NCBI RefSeq assembly: GCF_001655615.1
Contig: NZ_CP011567.1
Span: 1,621,001-1,685,000, forward strand
Reading direction: 5' to 3'
DNA length: 64,000 bases
From: Pseudomonas sp. GR 6-02
GTDB lineage: Bacteria > Pseudomonadota > Gammaproteobacteria > Pseudomonadales > Pseudomonadaceae
The notes beneath the pieces are model-generated. The model made no database searches. It had not been told where the DNA came from and saw nothing but the letters and a program-made list of their open reading frames with translations. A program made the position numbers and the translations under genes. Of this stretch, positions 55,833 through 64,000 are shown piece by piece (within the stretch, counting starts at the first letter, position 1; every line of letters starts with the position of its first letter).

Positions 55833-56411
55833 TCAGGGTATTTGCACGCCTTCAGCCAGTAACATGTCAACCAGGCGAATCAGTGGCAGGCCGATCAGGC
55901 TGGTGGCGTCAGGGCCTTCGGTGCTTTGAAACAGGCTCACCCCTAATCCTTCAGCCTTGAAGCTGCCAGCGCAGTCGTAGGGCTGCTCGGCGTGCAGGTA
56001 GCGTTCGATGCGTGCTGCGTCGAGTGCGCGCATGTGCACGGTAAACGGCACGCAGTCGACCTGGCAGTGGCCGGTCTGGCTGTTGAGCAATGCCAGCCCG
56101 GTGAGGAATGTCACACTGGCACCGCTCGATGCGAGCAGTTGTTCGCGGGCCTTTTCGAAGCTGTGTGGCTTGCCGATAATTCGCTGGCCAAGTACCGCGA
56201 CCTGGTCCGAGCCGATGATCAGGTGAGCAGGATGGCTGGCGGTAAGTGCCCGGGCTTTTTCTTCGGCGAGGCGCTTTACCAGTTCGATGGCTGACTCGTT
56301 CGGGCGATGGCTTTCGTCAATATCCGGCGAGCTGCAAGTAAACGGCAGCTGCAGGCGGGCCAGCAATTCCCGGCGATAAACCGAGCTTGAAGCGAGTAAT
56401 AAAGGCAGCAT
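55833..56411 (-). CDS. maf: Maf-family nucleoside triphosphate pyrophosphatase (YceF type)
   Basis: A 192-residue house-cleaning pyrophosphatase with LLLASSSVYRRELLARL at the N-terminus, SPDIDESH, LIIGSDQVAVLGQRIIGKP and the KAEGLGV C-terminal region. The YceF subgroup acts on m7GTP in E. coli. ATG 56411 follows GGAG by six bases. It is divergent from yceD with 105 bases between. Confidence 0.94.
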   Translation of the reverse strand: MLPLLLASSSVYRRELLARLQLPFTCSSPDIDESHRPNESAIELVKRLAEEKARALTASHPAHLIIGSDQVAVLGQRIIGKPHSFEKAREQLLASSGASVTFLTGLALLNSQTGHCQVDCVPFTVHMRALDAARIERYLHAEQPYDCAGSFKAEGLGVSLFQSTEGPDATSLIGLPLIRLVDMLLAEGVQIP

Positions 56412-56479
56412 GCGCATCTCCAAAGGGCAAGGGGCGAATTCTAACGCAGGCTCAAGTGGCGGACAGGGCTGAATTTCCT

Positions 56480-56507
56480 TTGACATGGCTGGGGGCATCC
56501 CTATAAT
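56480..56507 (+). promoter_or_regulatory. Consensus sigma-70 promoter for yceD-rpmF
   Basis: TTGACA (56480-56485) and TATAAT (56502-56507) are both perfect, with a 16-bp spacer. The yceD ATG begins at 56517, nine bases after the -10, so the transcript would start within about 0-4 bases of the start codon. Confidence 0.88.
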
Positions 56508-56516
56508 GCTGCGCCT

Positions 56517-57044
56517 ATGTTGAATGACCCGATTCCACCTCACGTTGACCCGCGCAAATTGGCTGACCGTGGCACCACCCTTCAAGGTGAAATGCTGCTG
56601 GCCGATTTGGAGAGACTCTGCGACCCGCTTTCCGACAATGTCGGTACGGTGCAGGCTAAATTCGTTTTTGAACGAGATGAACGTAAGTCTGTGGTAATCC
56701 ACAGCTTTATCGACACCGAAGTCAAAATGGTTTGCCAGCGTTGTCTTGAGCTGGTCACCCTGCCGATCCATAGCGAATGCAGTTATGCTGTGGTGAAGGA
56801 GGGTGCGAATACCCAGTCGTTGCCGAAAGGTTATGACGTGCTGGAACTGGGCGAAGATCCATTGGATCTGCAGTCACTGATCGAGGAGGAGCTTCTGCTC
56901 GCCTTGCCCATTGTGCCTGCTCATCATCCGGAAGAATGCCAGCAGCCGGCGGGAGCAGATGAGCCCGAACCGAGCGAGGACGAGGTAACGCGGTCCAACC
57001 CGTTCAGTGTATTGGCGCAGTTAAAGCGTGACCCAAACGTTTAG
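56517..57044 (+). CDS. yceD: YceD family protein (DUF177, 23S rRNA accumulation)
   Basis: A 175-residue acidic protein MLNDPIPPHVDPRKLADRG with the MVCQRCLELVTLPI motif (paired Cys) typical of YceD/DUF177. The family is required for normal 23S rRNA levels and is fixed upstream of rpmF. No Shine-Dalgarno precedes ATG; the promoter ends nine bases before it. rpmF follows after 13 bases. Confidence 0.94.
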   Translation: MLNDPIPPHVDPRKLADRGTTLQGEMLLADLERLCDPLSDNVGTVQAKFVFERDERKSVVIHSFIDTEVKMVCQRCLELVTLPIHSECSYAVVKEGANTQSLPKGYDVLELGEDPLDLQSLIEEELLLALPIVPAHHPEECQQPAGADEPEPSEDEVTRSNPFSVLAQLKRDPNV

Positions 57045-57057
57045 GAGTTAATCAATT

Positions 57058-57240
57058 ATGGCTGTTCAGCAGAACAAAAAATCCCGCTCTGCCCGTGACA
57101 TGCGTCGTTCGCACGATGCTCTCGAGGCTAGCACCCTGTCTGTAGAAAAAACCACCGGTGAAGTTCACCTGCGTCACCACGTATCGCCAGAAGGCGTATA
57201 CCGTGGCCGTAAAGTGATCGACAAGGGCGCTGACGAGTAA
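57058..57240 (+). CDS. rpmF: 50S ribosomal protein L32
   Basis: A 60-residue protein [20 protein letters not shown] with the basic N-terminus and [20 protein letters not shown] of L32. It lacks the zinc-binding Cys set of some L32 paralogues, as is usual in this family branch. GGAG precedes the start. The yceD-rpmF-plsX linkage couples ribosome and lipid synthesis. Confidence 0.98.
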
Positions 57241-57243
57241 TCC

Positions 57244-58254
57244 TTGTCCGCTCAAGTCATCGCGATTGACGCAATGGGCGGGGACTTCGGTCCCCGCAGC
57301 ATTGTTCAGGCCAGCCTTGCTTGTCTGTCAGCTACGCCCTCGCTGCACCTGACCCTTGTCGGTCAACCCTCCCTACTTGAAGAACTGATCGCTGGCCAAT
57401 CGGCAGCGGATCGCTCGCGCCTGTCGATTGTGCCGGCGTCCGAAGTCATCACCATGGACGAAAAGCCTGCCCAGGCCCTGCGCGGCAAGCCTGATTCGTC
57501 GATGCGCGTGGCGCTGGAGTTGTTGCGTGATGGCAAGGTCCAGGCGTGCGTCAGTGCCGGCAATACCGGTGCGCTGATGGCGTTGTCGCGGTTTGTGCTC
57601 AAAACCTTGCCGGGGATCGATCGGCCGGCCATGGTCGCCGCCATTCCGACCGAGAAAGGTTTCTGCCAGTTGCTCGATCTGGGCGCCAATGTCGATTGCA
57701 GTGCCGAGCATCTGTTGCAGTTTGCGGTGATGGGGTCTGTGGCGGCGCAAGCCCTGGGCGTCGTTCGTCCACGGGTCGCGTTGCTGAACATCGGCACCGA
57801 AGACATCAAGGGTAATCAGCAAGTCAAGCTGGCGGCGACCCTGCTGCAAAATGCGCGTGGCCTGAACTACATCGGGTTTGTCGAGGGCGACGGTTTGTAC
57901 CGTGGCGAGGCGGATGTGGTGGTGTGTGACGGCTTTGTCGGCAATATCCTGCTCAAATCCAGCGAAGGCCTGGCGACCATGATCGCCGGGCGCATCGAGG
58001 CCCAGTTCAAGAAAAATTTCGCGTCGAAACTGGTAGGCGCACTGGCGCTGCCGCTGATGAAGCGCTTGCAGGCCGAGCTGGCGCCGGCACGCCATAACGG
58101 CGCAAGTTTTCTCGGTTTGCAGGGAATTGTCGTGAAAAGTCATGGTTCGGCGGGGGTTCAGGGCTTCCAGAGTGCGATTCAGCGCGCCTTGATCGAGATC
58201 CAGGAAAACTTGCCGGAACGTCTTCATGGGCGCCTGGAAGATTTGTTGCCTTAG
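57244..58254 (+). CDS. plsX: Phosphate acyltransferase PlsX
   Basis: A 336-residue enzyme converting acyl-ACP to acyl-phosphate for phosphatidic acid synthesis. It has the [15 protein letters not shown]-terminus and [31 protein letters not shown] motifs. A TTG start at 57244 is needed to include the family N-terminus and lies three bases after the rpmF stop, so translation is probably coupled. Confidence 0.96.
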   Translation: MSAQVIAIDAMGGDFGPRSIVQASLACLSATPSLHLTLVGQPSLLEELIAGQSAADRSRLSIVPASEVITMDEKPAQALRGKPDSSMRVALELLRDGKVQACVSAGNTGALMALSRFVLKTLPGIDRPAMVAAIPTEKGFCQLLDLGANVDCSAEHLLQFAVMGSVAAQALGVVRPRVALLNIGTEDIKGNQQVKLAATLLQNARGLNYIGFVEGDGLYRGEADVVVCDGFVGNILLKSSEGLATMIAGRIEAQFKKNFASKLVGALALPLMKRLQAELAPARHNGASFLGLQGIVVKSHGSAGVQGFQSAIQRALIEIQENLPERLHGRLEDLLP

Positions 58255-58379
58255 GCGTTTTCGTCAGACAATGCTTAAATGTGACCGCTCAGTTCAATGA
58301 GCCATCCAACTGTCAGTTTCTTGCGTTCCCCTGGCGGGACGTCAATTCTCCGACGACAAGATCATTAGGGGCTTGTTAC

Positions 58380-59318
58380 ATGTCTGCTTCCCTCGCATTC
58401 GTCTTTCCAGGACAGGGTTCGCAGTCCCTCGGCATGCTGGCCGAGTTGGGCGCGCAACACCCGGTGGTCCTTGAAACATTCAAAGAAGCTTCCGATGCTC
58501 TGGGTTACGACCTGTGGGCGCTGACCCAGCAAGGGCCGGAAGAACTACTCAATCAAACCGATAAAACCCAACCGGCCATTCTGACCGCCTCGATCGCCTT
58601 GTGGCGTCTGTGGCTGGCTGAAGGCGGCGCGCGTCCGGCTTACGTTGCCGGTCACAGCCTGGGTGAATACAGCGCCCTGGTGGCTGCGGGCAGCCTGAGC
58701 CTGGGCGCCGCGGTGAAGCTGGTAGAGCGTCGCGGTCAATTGATGCAGGAGGCCGTTCCGGCCGGGCAGGGCGGCATGGCCGCTATCCTCGGTCTGGACG
58801 ATGCTGATGTGCTGGCAGCCTGCGCCGAAGCGGCGCAAGGTGAAGTGGTCAGCGCAGTCAACTTCAACTCGCCGGGCCAGGTAGTGATTGCCGGCGCCAA
58901 GGCTGCGGTCGAACGCGCCATCGAAGGCTGCAAGGCGCGTGGTGCCAAGCGCGCCATGCCGTTGCCGGTCAGCGTGCCGTCCCACTGCGAGTTGATGCGT
59001 CCGGCCGCCGAGCGATTCGCCGAGTCGATCGCAGCGATCGACTGGCAGGCGCCGCAGATTCCGGTAGTGCAGAACGTCAGTGCCGACGTACCAGCCGATC
59101 TGGAAACCCTCAAGCGCGATCTGCTTGAGCAGCTTTACAAGCCTGTGCGCTGGGTCGAATCGGTCCAGGCACTGGCTGCCAAGGGCGCGACCCAACTGGT
59201 CGAGTGCGGTCCGGGCAAGGTCCTGGCCGGTCTGAACAAACGTTGCGCTGAAGGCGTGTCGACCTCTAACCTCAATACCCCAGATGCTTTCGCTGCCGCC
59301 CGTGCAGCGCTGGTCTGA
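58380..59318 (+). CDS. fabD: Malonyl CoA-acyl carrier protein transacylase
   Basis: A 312-residue enzyme that loads malonyl onto ACP. It has the catalytic Ser in GHSLGEYSALVAAG, LAFVFPGQGSQSLGML at the N-terminus and VPSHCELM with the active-site His. ATG 58380 follows AGGGG; upstream in-frame starts are outside the family. Confidence 0.97.
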   Translation: MSASLAFVFPGQGSQSLGMLAELGAQHPVVLETFKEASDALGYDLWALTQQGPEELLNQTDKTQPAILTASIALWRLWLAEGGARPAYVAGHSLGEYSALVAAGSLSLGAAVKLVERRGQLMQEAVPAGQGGMAAILGLDDADVLAACAEAAQGEVVSAVNFNSPGQVVIAGAKAAVERAIEGCKARGAKRAMPLPVSVPSHCELMRPAAERFAESIAAIDWQAPQIPVVQNVSADVPADLETLKRDLLEQLYKPVRWVESVQALAAKGATQLVECGPGKVLAGLNKRCAEGVSTSNLNTPDAFAAARAALV

Positions 59319-59334
59319 TCAAGGAGAAGCTTGC

Positions 59335-60078
59335 ATGAGTCTGCAAGGTAAAGTTGCACTGGTCACCGGTGCCAGCCGTGGTATCGGCCAGGCTATCGCT
59401 CTGGAGCTGGGTCGTCAGGGTGCCATCGTTGTTGGTACTGCGACCTCCGCATCGGGTGCCGAGCGTATCGCCGCCACTCTGAAAGAAAACGGTATTCAGG
59501 GCACTGGCCTGGAACTCAATGTCACCAGCGACGAGTCCGTAGCGGCCGTGCTGGCGAGCATTCAGGAGCAGTTCGGTGCGCCGGCGATCCTGGTCAATAA
59601 TGCCGGTATCACCCGCGATAACCTGATGATGCGCATGAAAGATGACGAATGGCATGACGTTGTCGACACCAACTTGAACAGTCTGTTCCGCCTGTCCAAG
59701 GGCGTTTTGCGCGGTATGACCAAAGCCCGTTGGGGACGAATTATCAGTATTGGCTCGGTTGTGGGTGCCATGGGCAACGCAGGCCAAGTAAACTACGCAG
59801 CCGCCAAGGCCGGTCTGGAAGGTTTCAGCCGTGCGCTGGCGCGTGAAGTCGGTTCGCGTTCGATTACGGTAAACTCGGTGGCCCCAGGGTTCATCGACAC
59901 CGATATGACCCGCGAACTGCCCGATGCGCAGCGTGAAGCCTTGCAGACGCAAATTCCGCTGGGTCGTCTGGGGCAAGCTCAAGAGATCGCATCTGTGGTC
60001 GCTTTTCTTGCGTCCGACGGTGCGGCTTACGTTACTGGGGCTACAATCCCGGTGAACGGCGGGATGTACATGAGTTAA
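59335..60078 (+). CDS. fabG: 3-oxoacyl-[ACP] reductase FabG
   Basis: A 247-residue SDR that reduces ketoacyl-ACP with NADPH. It has TGASRGIGQA, NNAGITRDNLMMRM, the Ser-Tyr-Lys triad (SIGSVVG, NYAAAKAG) and a TGATIPVNGGMYM end. AAGGAG precedes ATG. It follows fabD after 16 bases. Confidence 0.97.
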   Translation: MSLQGKVALVTGASRGIGQAIALELGRQGAIVVGTATSASGAERIAATLKENGIQGTGLELNVTSDESVAAVLASIQEQFGAPAILVNNAGITRDNLMMRMKDDEWHDVVDTNLNSLFRLSKGVLRGMTKARWGRIISIGSVVGAMGNAGQVNYAAAKAGLEGFSRALAREVGSRSITVNSVAPGFIDTDMTRELPDAQREALQTQIPLGRLGQAQEIASVVAFLASDGAAYVTGATIPVNGGMYMS

Positions 60079-60270
60079 ATGTGACGGATTGCTTCAAAAA
60101 AATGTCATACGAGCTGTCTAAAATCCGTTATAAAGCTGCAATCTATTTTATCGGCAGAGGGCCGCAGGGTTTGAGGAGTGAAGCTTTCAGTTGAAAAACT
60201 GAAAAGTCTTTCTATACACTTACCCACTGGCCAGCTGCCTGAATTTGTCCATTAGGAGTGAAAACAAGGT

Positions 60271-60507
60271 ATGAGCACCATCGAAGAGCGCGTCAAGAAA
60301 ATCGTTGCTGAGCAACTGGGCGTTAAAGAAGAAGAAGTGGTCAACACCGCTTCCTTCGTTGAAGACCTGGGTGCCGACTCCCTTGACACCGTTGAGCTGG
60401 TGATGGCTCTGGAAGAGGAATTCGAGACCGAAATCCCTGACGAAGAAGCTGAAAAGATCACTACTGTACAAGCAGCAATCGACTACGTTACCAGCCATCA
60501 GGCGTAA
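60271..60507 (+). CDS. acpP: Acyl carrier protein
   Basis: A 78-residue acidic protein with the phosphopantetheine-carrying S37 in [19 protein letters not shown] 192-base A/T-rich leader before it contains likely promoter sequence (TATACA-type) that I cannot resolve. Its own strong hairpin terminator follows at 60537. Confidence 0.99.
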   Translation: MSTIEERVKKIVAEQLGVKEEEVVNTASFVEDLGADSLDTVELVMALEEEFETEIPDEEAEKITTVQAAIDYVTSHQA

Positions 60508-60536
60508 TAGTTTTTAGTCGTCGCTCGCTGTCATGG

Positions 60537-60571
60537 AAAAACCGCACTGCCATCATGGCGTGCGGTTTTTT
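60537..60571 (+). terminator. Hairpin terminator between acpP and fabF
   Basis: Nested perfect stems AAAACCGCAC/GTGCGGTTTT and GCCAT/ATGGC (60538-60569) are followed by more T. It probably lets acpP be expressed far above fabF. Confidence 0.93.
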
Positions 60572-60616
60572 CTTTAGGCCTTGTGCGAAGTCGTCATTTG
60601 AAAAAAGGAGAGTGCT

Positions 60617-61861
60617 GTGTCGCGTAGACGCGTCGTAGTCACCGGTATGGGTATGTTGTCGCCACTGGGCACGGATGTGCCGAGCAGCTGGCAGGGCATT
60701 CTGGCTGGCCGCAGTGGCATTGGTCTGATCGAACACACCGACCTTTCTGCCTATTCCACCCGCTTTGGCGGCTCGGTAAAGGGCTTCAATGTCGAGGAAT
60801 ACTTGTCGGTCAAGGAAGCCCGCAAACTCGACCTGTTCATTCAATACGGTCTGGCTGCAGGTTTTCAAGCCGTGCGTAACGCAGGTCTTGAGGTTACCGA
60901 TGCCAATCGCGAGCGTATCGGCGTGGCCATGGGGTCGGGTATTGGCGGTCTGACCAATATCGAAGACACCAGCCGCACACTGCATGATTCCGGCCCACGG
61001 CGGATTTCTCCGTTTTTCGTGCCTGGCTCGATCATCAATATGATTTCCGGTTTCCTGTCCATTCACTTGGGTGCACAGGGACCTAACTACGCCATCGCCA
61101 CGGCGTGTACCACCGGTACGCACTGCATTGGCATGGCGGCACGTAACATCATGTACGACGAAGCCGACGTAATGATCGCCGGTGGCGCCGAGATGGCTGC
61201 ATGTGGTCTGGGCATGGGCGGCTTTGGTGCCTCCCGTGCACTGTCGACCCGCAACGACGAGCCGGCCCGTGCCAGCCGTCCATGGGACAAGGGTCGTGAT
61301 GGCTTCGTGCTGTCCGACGGTGCTGGCGCACTGGTTCTCGAAGAGCTGGAGCACGCCAAGGCCCGTGGCGCGACCATTTACGCCGAGCTGATTGGTTTCG
61401 GCACCAGTGGCGATGCCTACCACATGACCTCGCCACCGGCCGATGGCGCGGGTGCTGCGCGTTGCATCACCAATGCCTTGCGCGATGCGAAGATCAATGG
61501 TGATCAGGTGCAGTACATCAATGCCCATGGCACCTCGACCTCGGCTGGCGACCTCGCCGAAGCCTGTGCGATCAAATCGGTGTTCGGCGATCACGCCTAC
61601 AAGCTGGCCGTCAGTTCGACCAAGTCCATGACCGGTCACCTGCTGGGTGCCGCAGGGGCGGTCGAGGCGATTTTCAGCGTGCTGGCAATCAACAGTCAGG
61701 TAGCCCCGCCGACCATCAACCTCGATGAGCCGGACGAAGGCTGCGACCTCGACTTCGTACCCCACACCGCGCGCGGCATGGATATCGACGTGGTGCTGTC
61801 CAACTCCTTCGGATTTGGCGGTACCAATGGCTCGCTGGTGTTCCGCCGGTTCGCTGACTGA
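60617..61861 (+). CDS. fabF: Beta-ketoacyl-ACP synthase II
   Basis: A 414-residue condensing enzyme for chain elongation. It has nucleophile C164 ([10 protein letters not shown]), catalytic His residues in [11 protein letters not shown] and [14 protein letters not shown], and a C-terminal NSFGFGGTN. The GTG start follows AAGGAG. The stop overlaps the pabC start by one base. Confidence 0.97.
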   Translation: MSRRRVVVTGMGMLSPLGTDVPSSWQGILAGRSGIGLIEHTDLSAYSTRFGGSVKGFNVEEYLSVKEARKLDLFIQYGLAAGFQAVRNAGLEVTDANRERIGVAMGSGIGGLTNIEDTSRTLHDSGPRRISPFFVPGSIINMISGFLSIHLGAQGPNYAIATACTTGTHCIGMAARNIMYDEADVMIAGGAEMAACGLGMGGFGASRALSTRNDEPARASRPWDKGRDGFVLSDGAGALVLEELEHAKARGATIYAELIGFGTSGDAYHMTSPPADGAGAARCITNALRDAKINGDQVQYINAHGTSTSAGDLAEACAIKSVFGDHAYKLAVSSTKSMTGHLLGAAGAVEAIFSVLAINSQVAPPTINLDEPDEGCDLDFVPHTARGMDIDVVLSNSFGFGGTNGSLVFRRFAD

Positions 61862-62676
61862 TGGACAGCTGGGTCGACGGTCAACCGGCTGACGCTTTGT
61901 CGCTGAAAGATCGCGGCCTGGCTTACGGCGATGGTCTGTTCGAGACCATCGCCGTCAAGGGCGGGCAGCCGTTGTTGCTGGATCGACATTTGTCGCGTCT
62001 GGCCGAGGGCTGTTCGCGCCTGGCGATTGCCGCCGATCATGAGCTGATCCGCGCGGAGCTGCTGGCCTATGCCGCCGCACTGGGCGAGGGCGTGCTCAAA
62101 CTCATCCTCACCCGCGGCGACAGCCTGCGCGGTTACGCCCCCGATCCCTCGGCCCAGGCCCGGCGCATTCTGCAAGGCAATCCTCCTGCTGCCTATCCGG
62201 CTGTGCATGCGAAGCAGGGCGTGCGCCTGTTCCCTTGTACAACACGGCTTTCCAAGCAGCCATTGCTTGCCGGTCTCAAGCACCTGAATCGTCTGGAGCA
62301 GGTTATCGCCCGTTCCGAATGGCAGGACACCGAGCATGCTGAAGGCTTGATGCTGGATCAGGTCGGGCGGGTGATCGAAGGTGTGTTCAGTAATCTGTTC
62401 CTGGTGCGCGATGGCGTGCTGGTGACCGCCGATCTCAAACGTTGTGGCGTGGCAGGCGTGATGCGTGCCGAATTATTGTTTCAAGCCGAGTCATTGGGGA
62501 TTCCCACACAAATCATCGACATTACCCTCGAACAGCTGCAATGGGCTGATGAGGTCTTTGTCTGCAACAGCGTTTATGGCGTTTGGCCGGTGCGCGCCTA
62601 TGCCGCACTGAGCTGGCCGGTTGGGCCGCTCACCCGTAAACTCCAAACCATTGCCCGTGCGCTACTGGATGCCTGA
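61861..62676 (+). CDS. pabC: Aminodeoxychorismate lyase
   Basis: A 271-residue PLP enzyme of the branched-chain aminotransferase fold that releases 4-aminobenzoate for folate. It has the PLP Lys in GLKHLNRLEQV and the YGDGLFETIAVKGG motif. Its start overlaps the fabF stop. It lies between fab genes and mltG, a typical gammaproteobacterial position. Confidence 0.95.
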   Translation: MDSWVDGQPADALSLKDRGLAYGDGLFETIAVKGGQPLLLDRHLSRLAEGCSRLAIAADHELIRAELLAYAAALGEGVLKLILTRGDSLRGYAPDPSAQARRILQGNPPAAYPAVHAKQGVRLFPCTTRLSKQPLLAGLKHLNRLEQVIARSEWQDTEHAEGLMLDQVGRVIEGVFSNLFLVRDGVLVTADLKRCGVAGVMRAELLFQAESLGIPTQIIDITLEQLQWADEVFVCNSVYGVWPVRAYAALSWPVGPLTRKLQTIARALLDA

Positions 62677-62679
62677 TTC

Positions 62680-63870
62680 GTGAGACGTAAATTATTGCTG
62701 CTGCTGGAAACCGGACTGGTTCTGGCGGGGCTATTGGCGGGCGCTTCTGCCTGGAAAATCCATTCGGCGCTGGAACAACCGCTGAACATCGCCCAGGAAC
62801 AGCTGTTGGAAGTGCCCAAAGGCACTACGCCGAACCGCACTTTCATTCGACTTGAAGCCGATGGCGTCATCAAGGACGCTTTCTGGCTGCGTGTGTACTG
62901 GCGCTTCAACCTGGCGGGCCAACCGCTGCACAGCGGCGAATACCGCATGGTTCCCGGCATGACAGTCGAAGGGCTGATCGACCTGTGGAAGCGCGGGGAA
63001 ATGGTTCAGTACAGCCTGACGCTGGTCGAAGGCTGGAATTTCCATCAGGTCCGCGCAGCCCTGGCCAAGGATGAAAAGCTCGAACAGACCCTCAACGGTT
63101 TGAGCGACAGCCAGGTGATGGACAAGCTCGGGCACGGCGGGATTTTCCCCGAAGGGCGCTTCTTCCCCGACACGTACCGTTTCGTGCGTGGCATGACTGA
63201 CGTCGATCTGCTCAAGAAGGCTTACGACCGCCTCGACGAAGTCCTCGCCAAGGAATGGAGCCAGCGTGCTGCCGACGTGCCTTATACCGAACCCTATCAG
63301 GCACTGATCATGGCCTCGCTGGTGGAAAAGGAAACCGGCGTGCCGCAGGAGCGCGGGCAAATCGCCGGCGTGTTCGTGCGGCGCATGGAGATGGGCATGT
63401 TGCTGCAGACCGATCCGACGGTGATCTACGGCTTGGGCGATCGCTATAACGGCAAGTTGACCCGCGCCCATCTCAAGGAGCCGACGCCGTATAACACTTA
63501 CCTGATCGCTGGCCTGCCGCCGACACCGATTGCGATGGTCGGCCGCGAGGCGATCCATGCGGCGTTGAATCCGGCGGACGGAAACAGCCTGTATTTTGTT
63601 GCGCGCGGTGATGGCAGTCACGTGTTCTCCGATGATCTGGACGCCCATAACAATGCGGTGCGGGAGTTCCAGCTCAATCGCCGGGCCGATTACCGTTCCA
63701 GCCCGGCACCGACTACCACGCCGCTGACGGAAGATGCCCAGGCGCCAACCCCGGCGGCTTCGCCTGATACGGCAGCCGAAGACGTGCCACAAGTAGCGCC
63801 GCAAAACTCTGCACAAGAGCCTGCGCCAGCACCCGAGCGGGATGCTCCGGCGCCGCAAAGCCCGCAATGA
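62680..63870 (+). CDS. mltG: Endolytic murein transglycosylase MltG
   Basis: A 396-residue inner-membrane lytic transglycosylase that cuts nascent peptidoglycan glycan strands. It has an N-terminal membrane helix (about 3-24), a LysM-like domain, the catalytic Glu in ASLVEKETG and the C-terminal TPYNTYLIAGLPPTPI motif. The last ~50 residues are Pro/Ala-rich, beyond the E. coli length. The GTG start lies three bases after pabC. Confidence 0.95.
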   Translation: MRRKLLLLLETGLVLAGLLAGASAWKIHSALEQPLNIAQEQLLEVPKGTTPNRTFIRLEADGVIKDAFWLRVYWRFNLAGQPLHSGEYRMVPGMTVEGLIDLWKRGEMVQYSLTLVEGWNFHQVRAALAKDEKLEQTLNGLSDSQVMDKLGHGGIFPEGRFFPDTYRFVRGMTDVDLLKKAYDRLDEVLAKEWSQRAADVPYTEPYQALIMASLVEKETGVPQERGQIAGVFVRRMEMGMLLQTDPTVIYGLGDRYNGKLTRAHLKEPTPYNTYLIAGLPPTPIAMVGREAIHAALNPADGNSLYFVARGDGSHVFSDDLDAHNNAVREFQLNRRADYRSSPAPTTTPLTEDAQAPTPAASPDTAAEDVPQVAPQNSAQEPAPAPERDAPAPQSPQ

Positions 63871-63880
63871 CTCTGATTAA

Positions 63881-64000
<120 letters not shown>

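Noticed and set aside
60079..60270. A defined acpP promoter
   Set aside because: Several A/T-rich -10-like hexamers exist (for example TAAAAT 60119-60124), but none has a matching -35 at a proper distance.

Overview
The window is about 64 kb of a Pseudomonas chromosome, most likely from the P. fluorescens group. Three things point there: GC-rich codon use, REP/REPIN palindromes typical of the group, and a housekeeping gene order (comEC-exbBD-lpxK-trm112-kdsB-ptp-murB, then rne, rluC-HAD-sppA, maf, yceD-rpmF-plsX-fabD-fabG-acpP-fabF-pabC-mltG-tmk) known from pseudomonads. I see no prophage, CRISPR array or intact insertion sequence. Both edges cut genes: an AI-2E family permease on the left and tmk on the right.

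Layout. 0-12 kb: AI-2E permease, a six-EF-hand protein, an OmpR-type two-component system, pyrF, an MDR oxidoreductase, an SDR, a MocR-type regulator, a large methyl-accepting chemotaxis protein and a membrane-anchored hypothetical protein. Several palindromic repeats lie between them, including a cloverleaf-like element at 8266-8533. 11.8-12.35 kb: a strong stable-RNA promoter, two tandem tRNA-Glu/tRNA-Gly pairs and a terminator. 12.4-26.7 kb: a Flp (Tad, type IVb) pilus locus. It has an AraC-type regulator with a degenerate receiver-like N-terminus, two near-identical Flp pilins, a prepilin peptidase, a non-canonical AAA+ ATPase, CpaB, TadG/TadE-type minor proteins, CpaE, CpaF, TadB and TadC on the plus strand. 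The outer-membrane part (CpaC secretin, TadD lipoprotein, DUF3613 protein) converges on the minus strand.

27.3-30.5 kb: a minus-strand operon of an AlaX-type tRNA-editing protein, a 2-oxoglutarate/Fe(II) oxygenase and a LysE exporter, with a divergent LysR regulator. This looks like a module for a non-standard amino acid. 30.5-37.6 kb: a PA2817-like protein, FadE, a transglutaminase-fold protein, a GST, an ABC-2 exporter pair and a DUF2062 protein. 37.7-44.6 kb: comEC, the ExbB/ExbD pair and the envelope operon lpxK to murB, joined by 1-4 base overlaps. 44.8-49.2 kb: a molybdenum hydroxylase (2Fe-2S subunit plus Tat-exported large subunit) with its XdhC and MocA maturation partners, between two strong terminators.

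49.2-64 kb: rne with a long low-complexity tail and a 700-base upstream region, then rluC, HAD phosphatase, sppA and maf, followed by the fatty-acid/phospholipid synthesis cluster up to tmk. The strongest leads for follow-up are the accessory AAA+ ATPase and regulator of the Flp locus, the AlaX-oxygenase-LysE operon, the cloverleaf element that supplies the end of a coding region, and the apparently leaderless starts of yceD and rluC.
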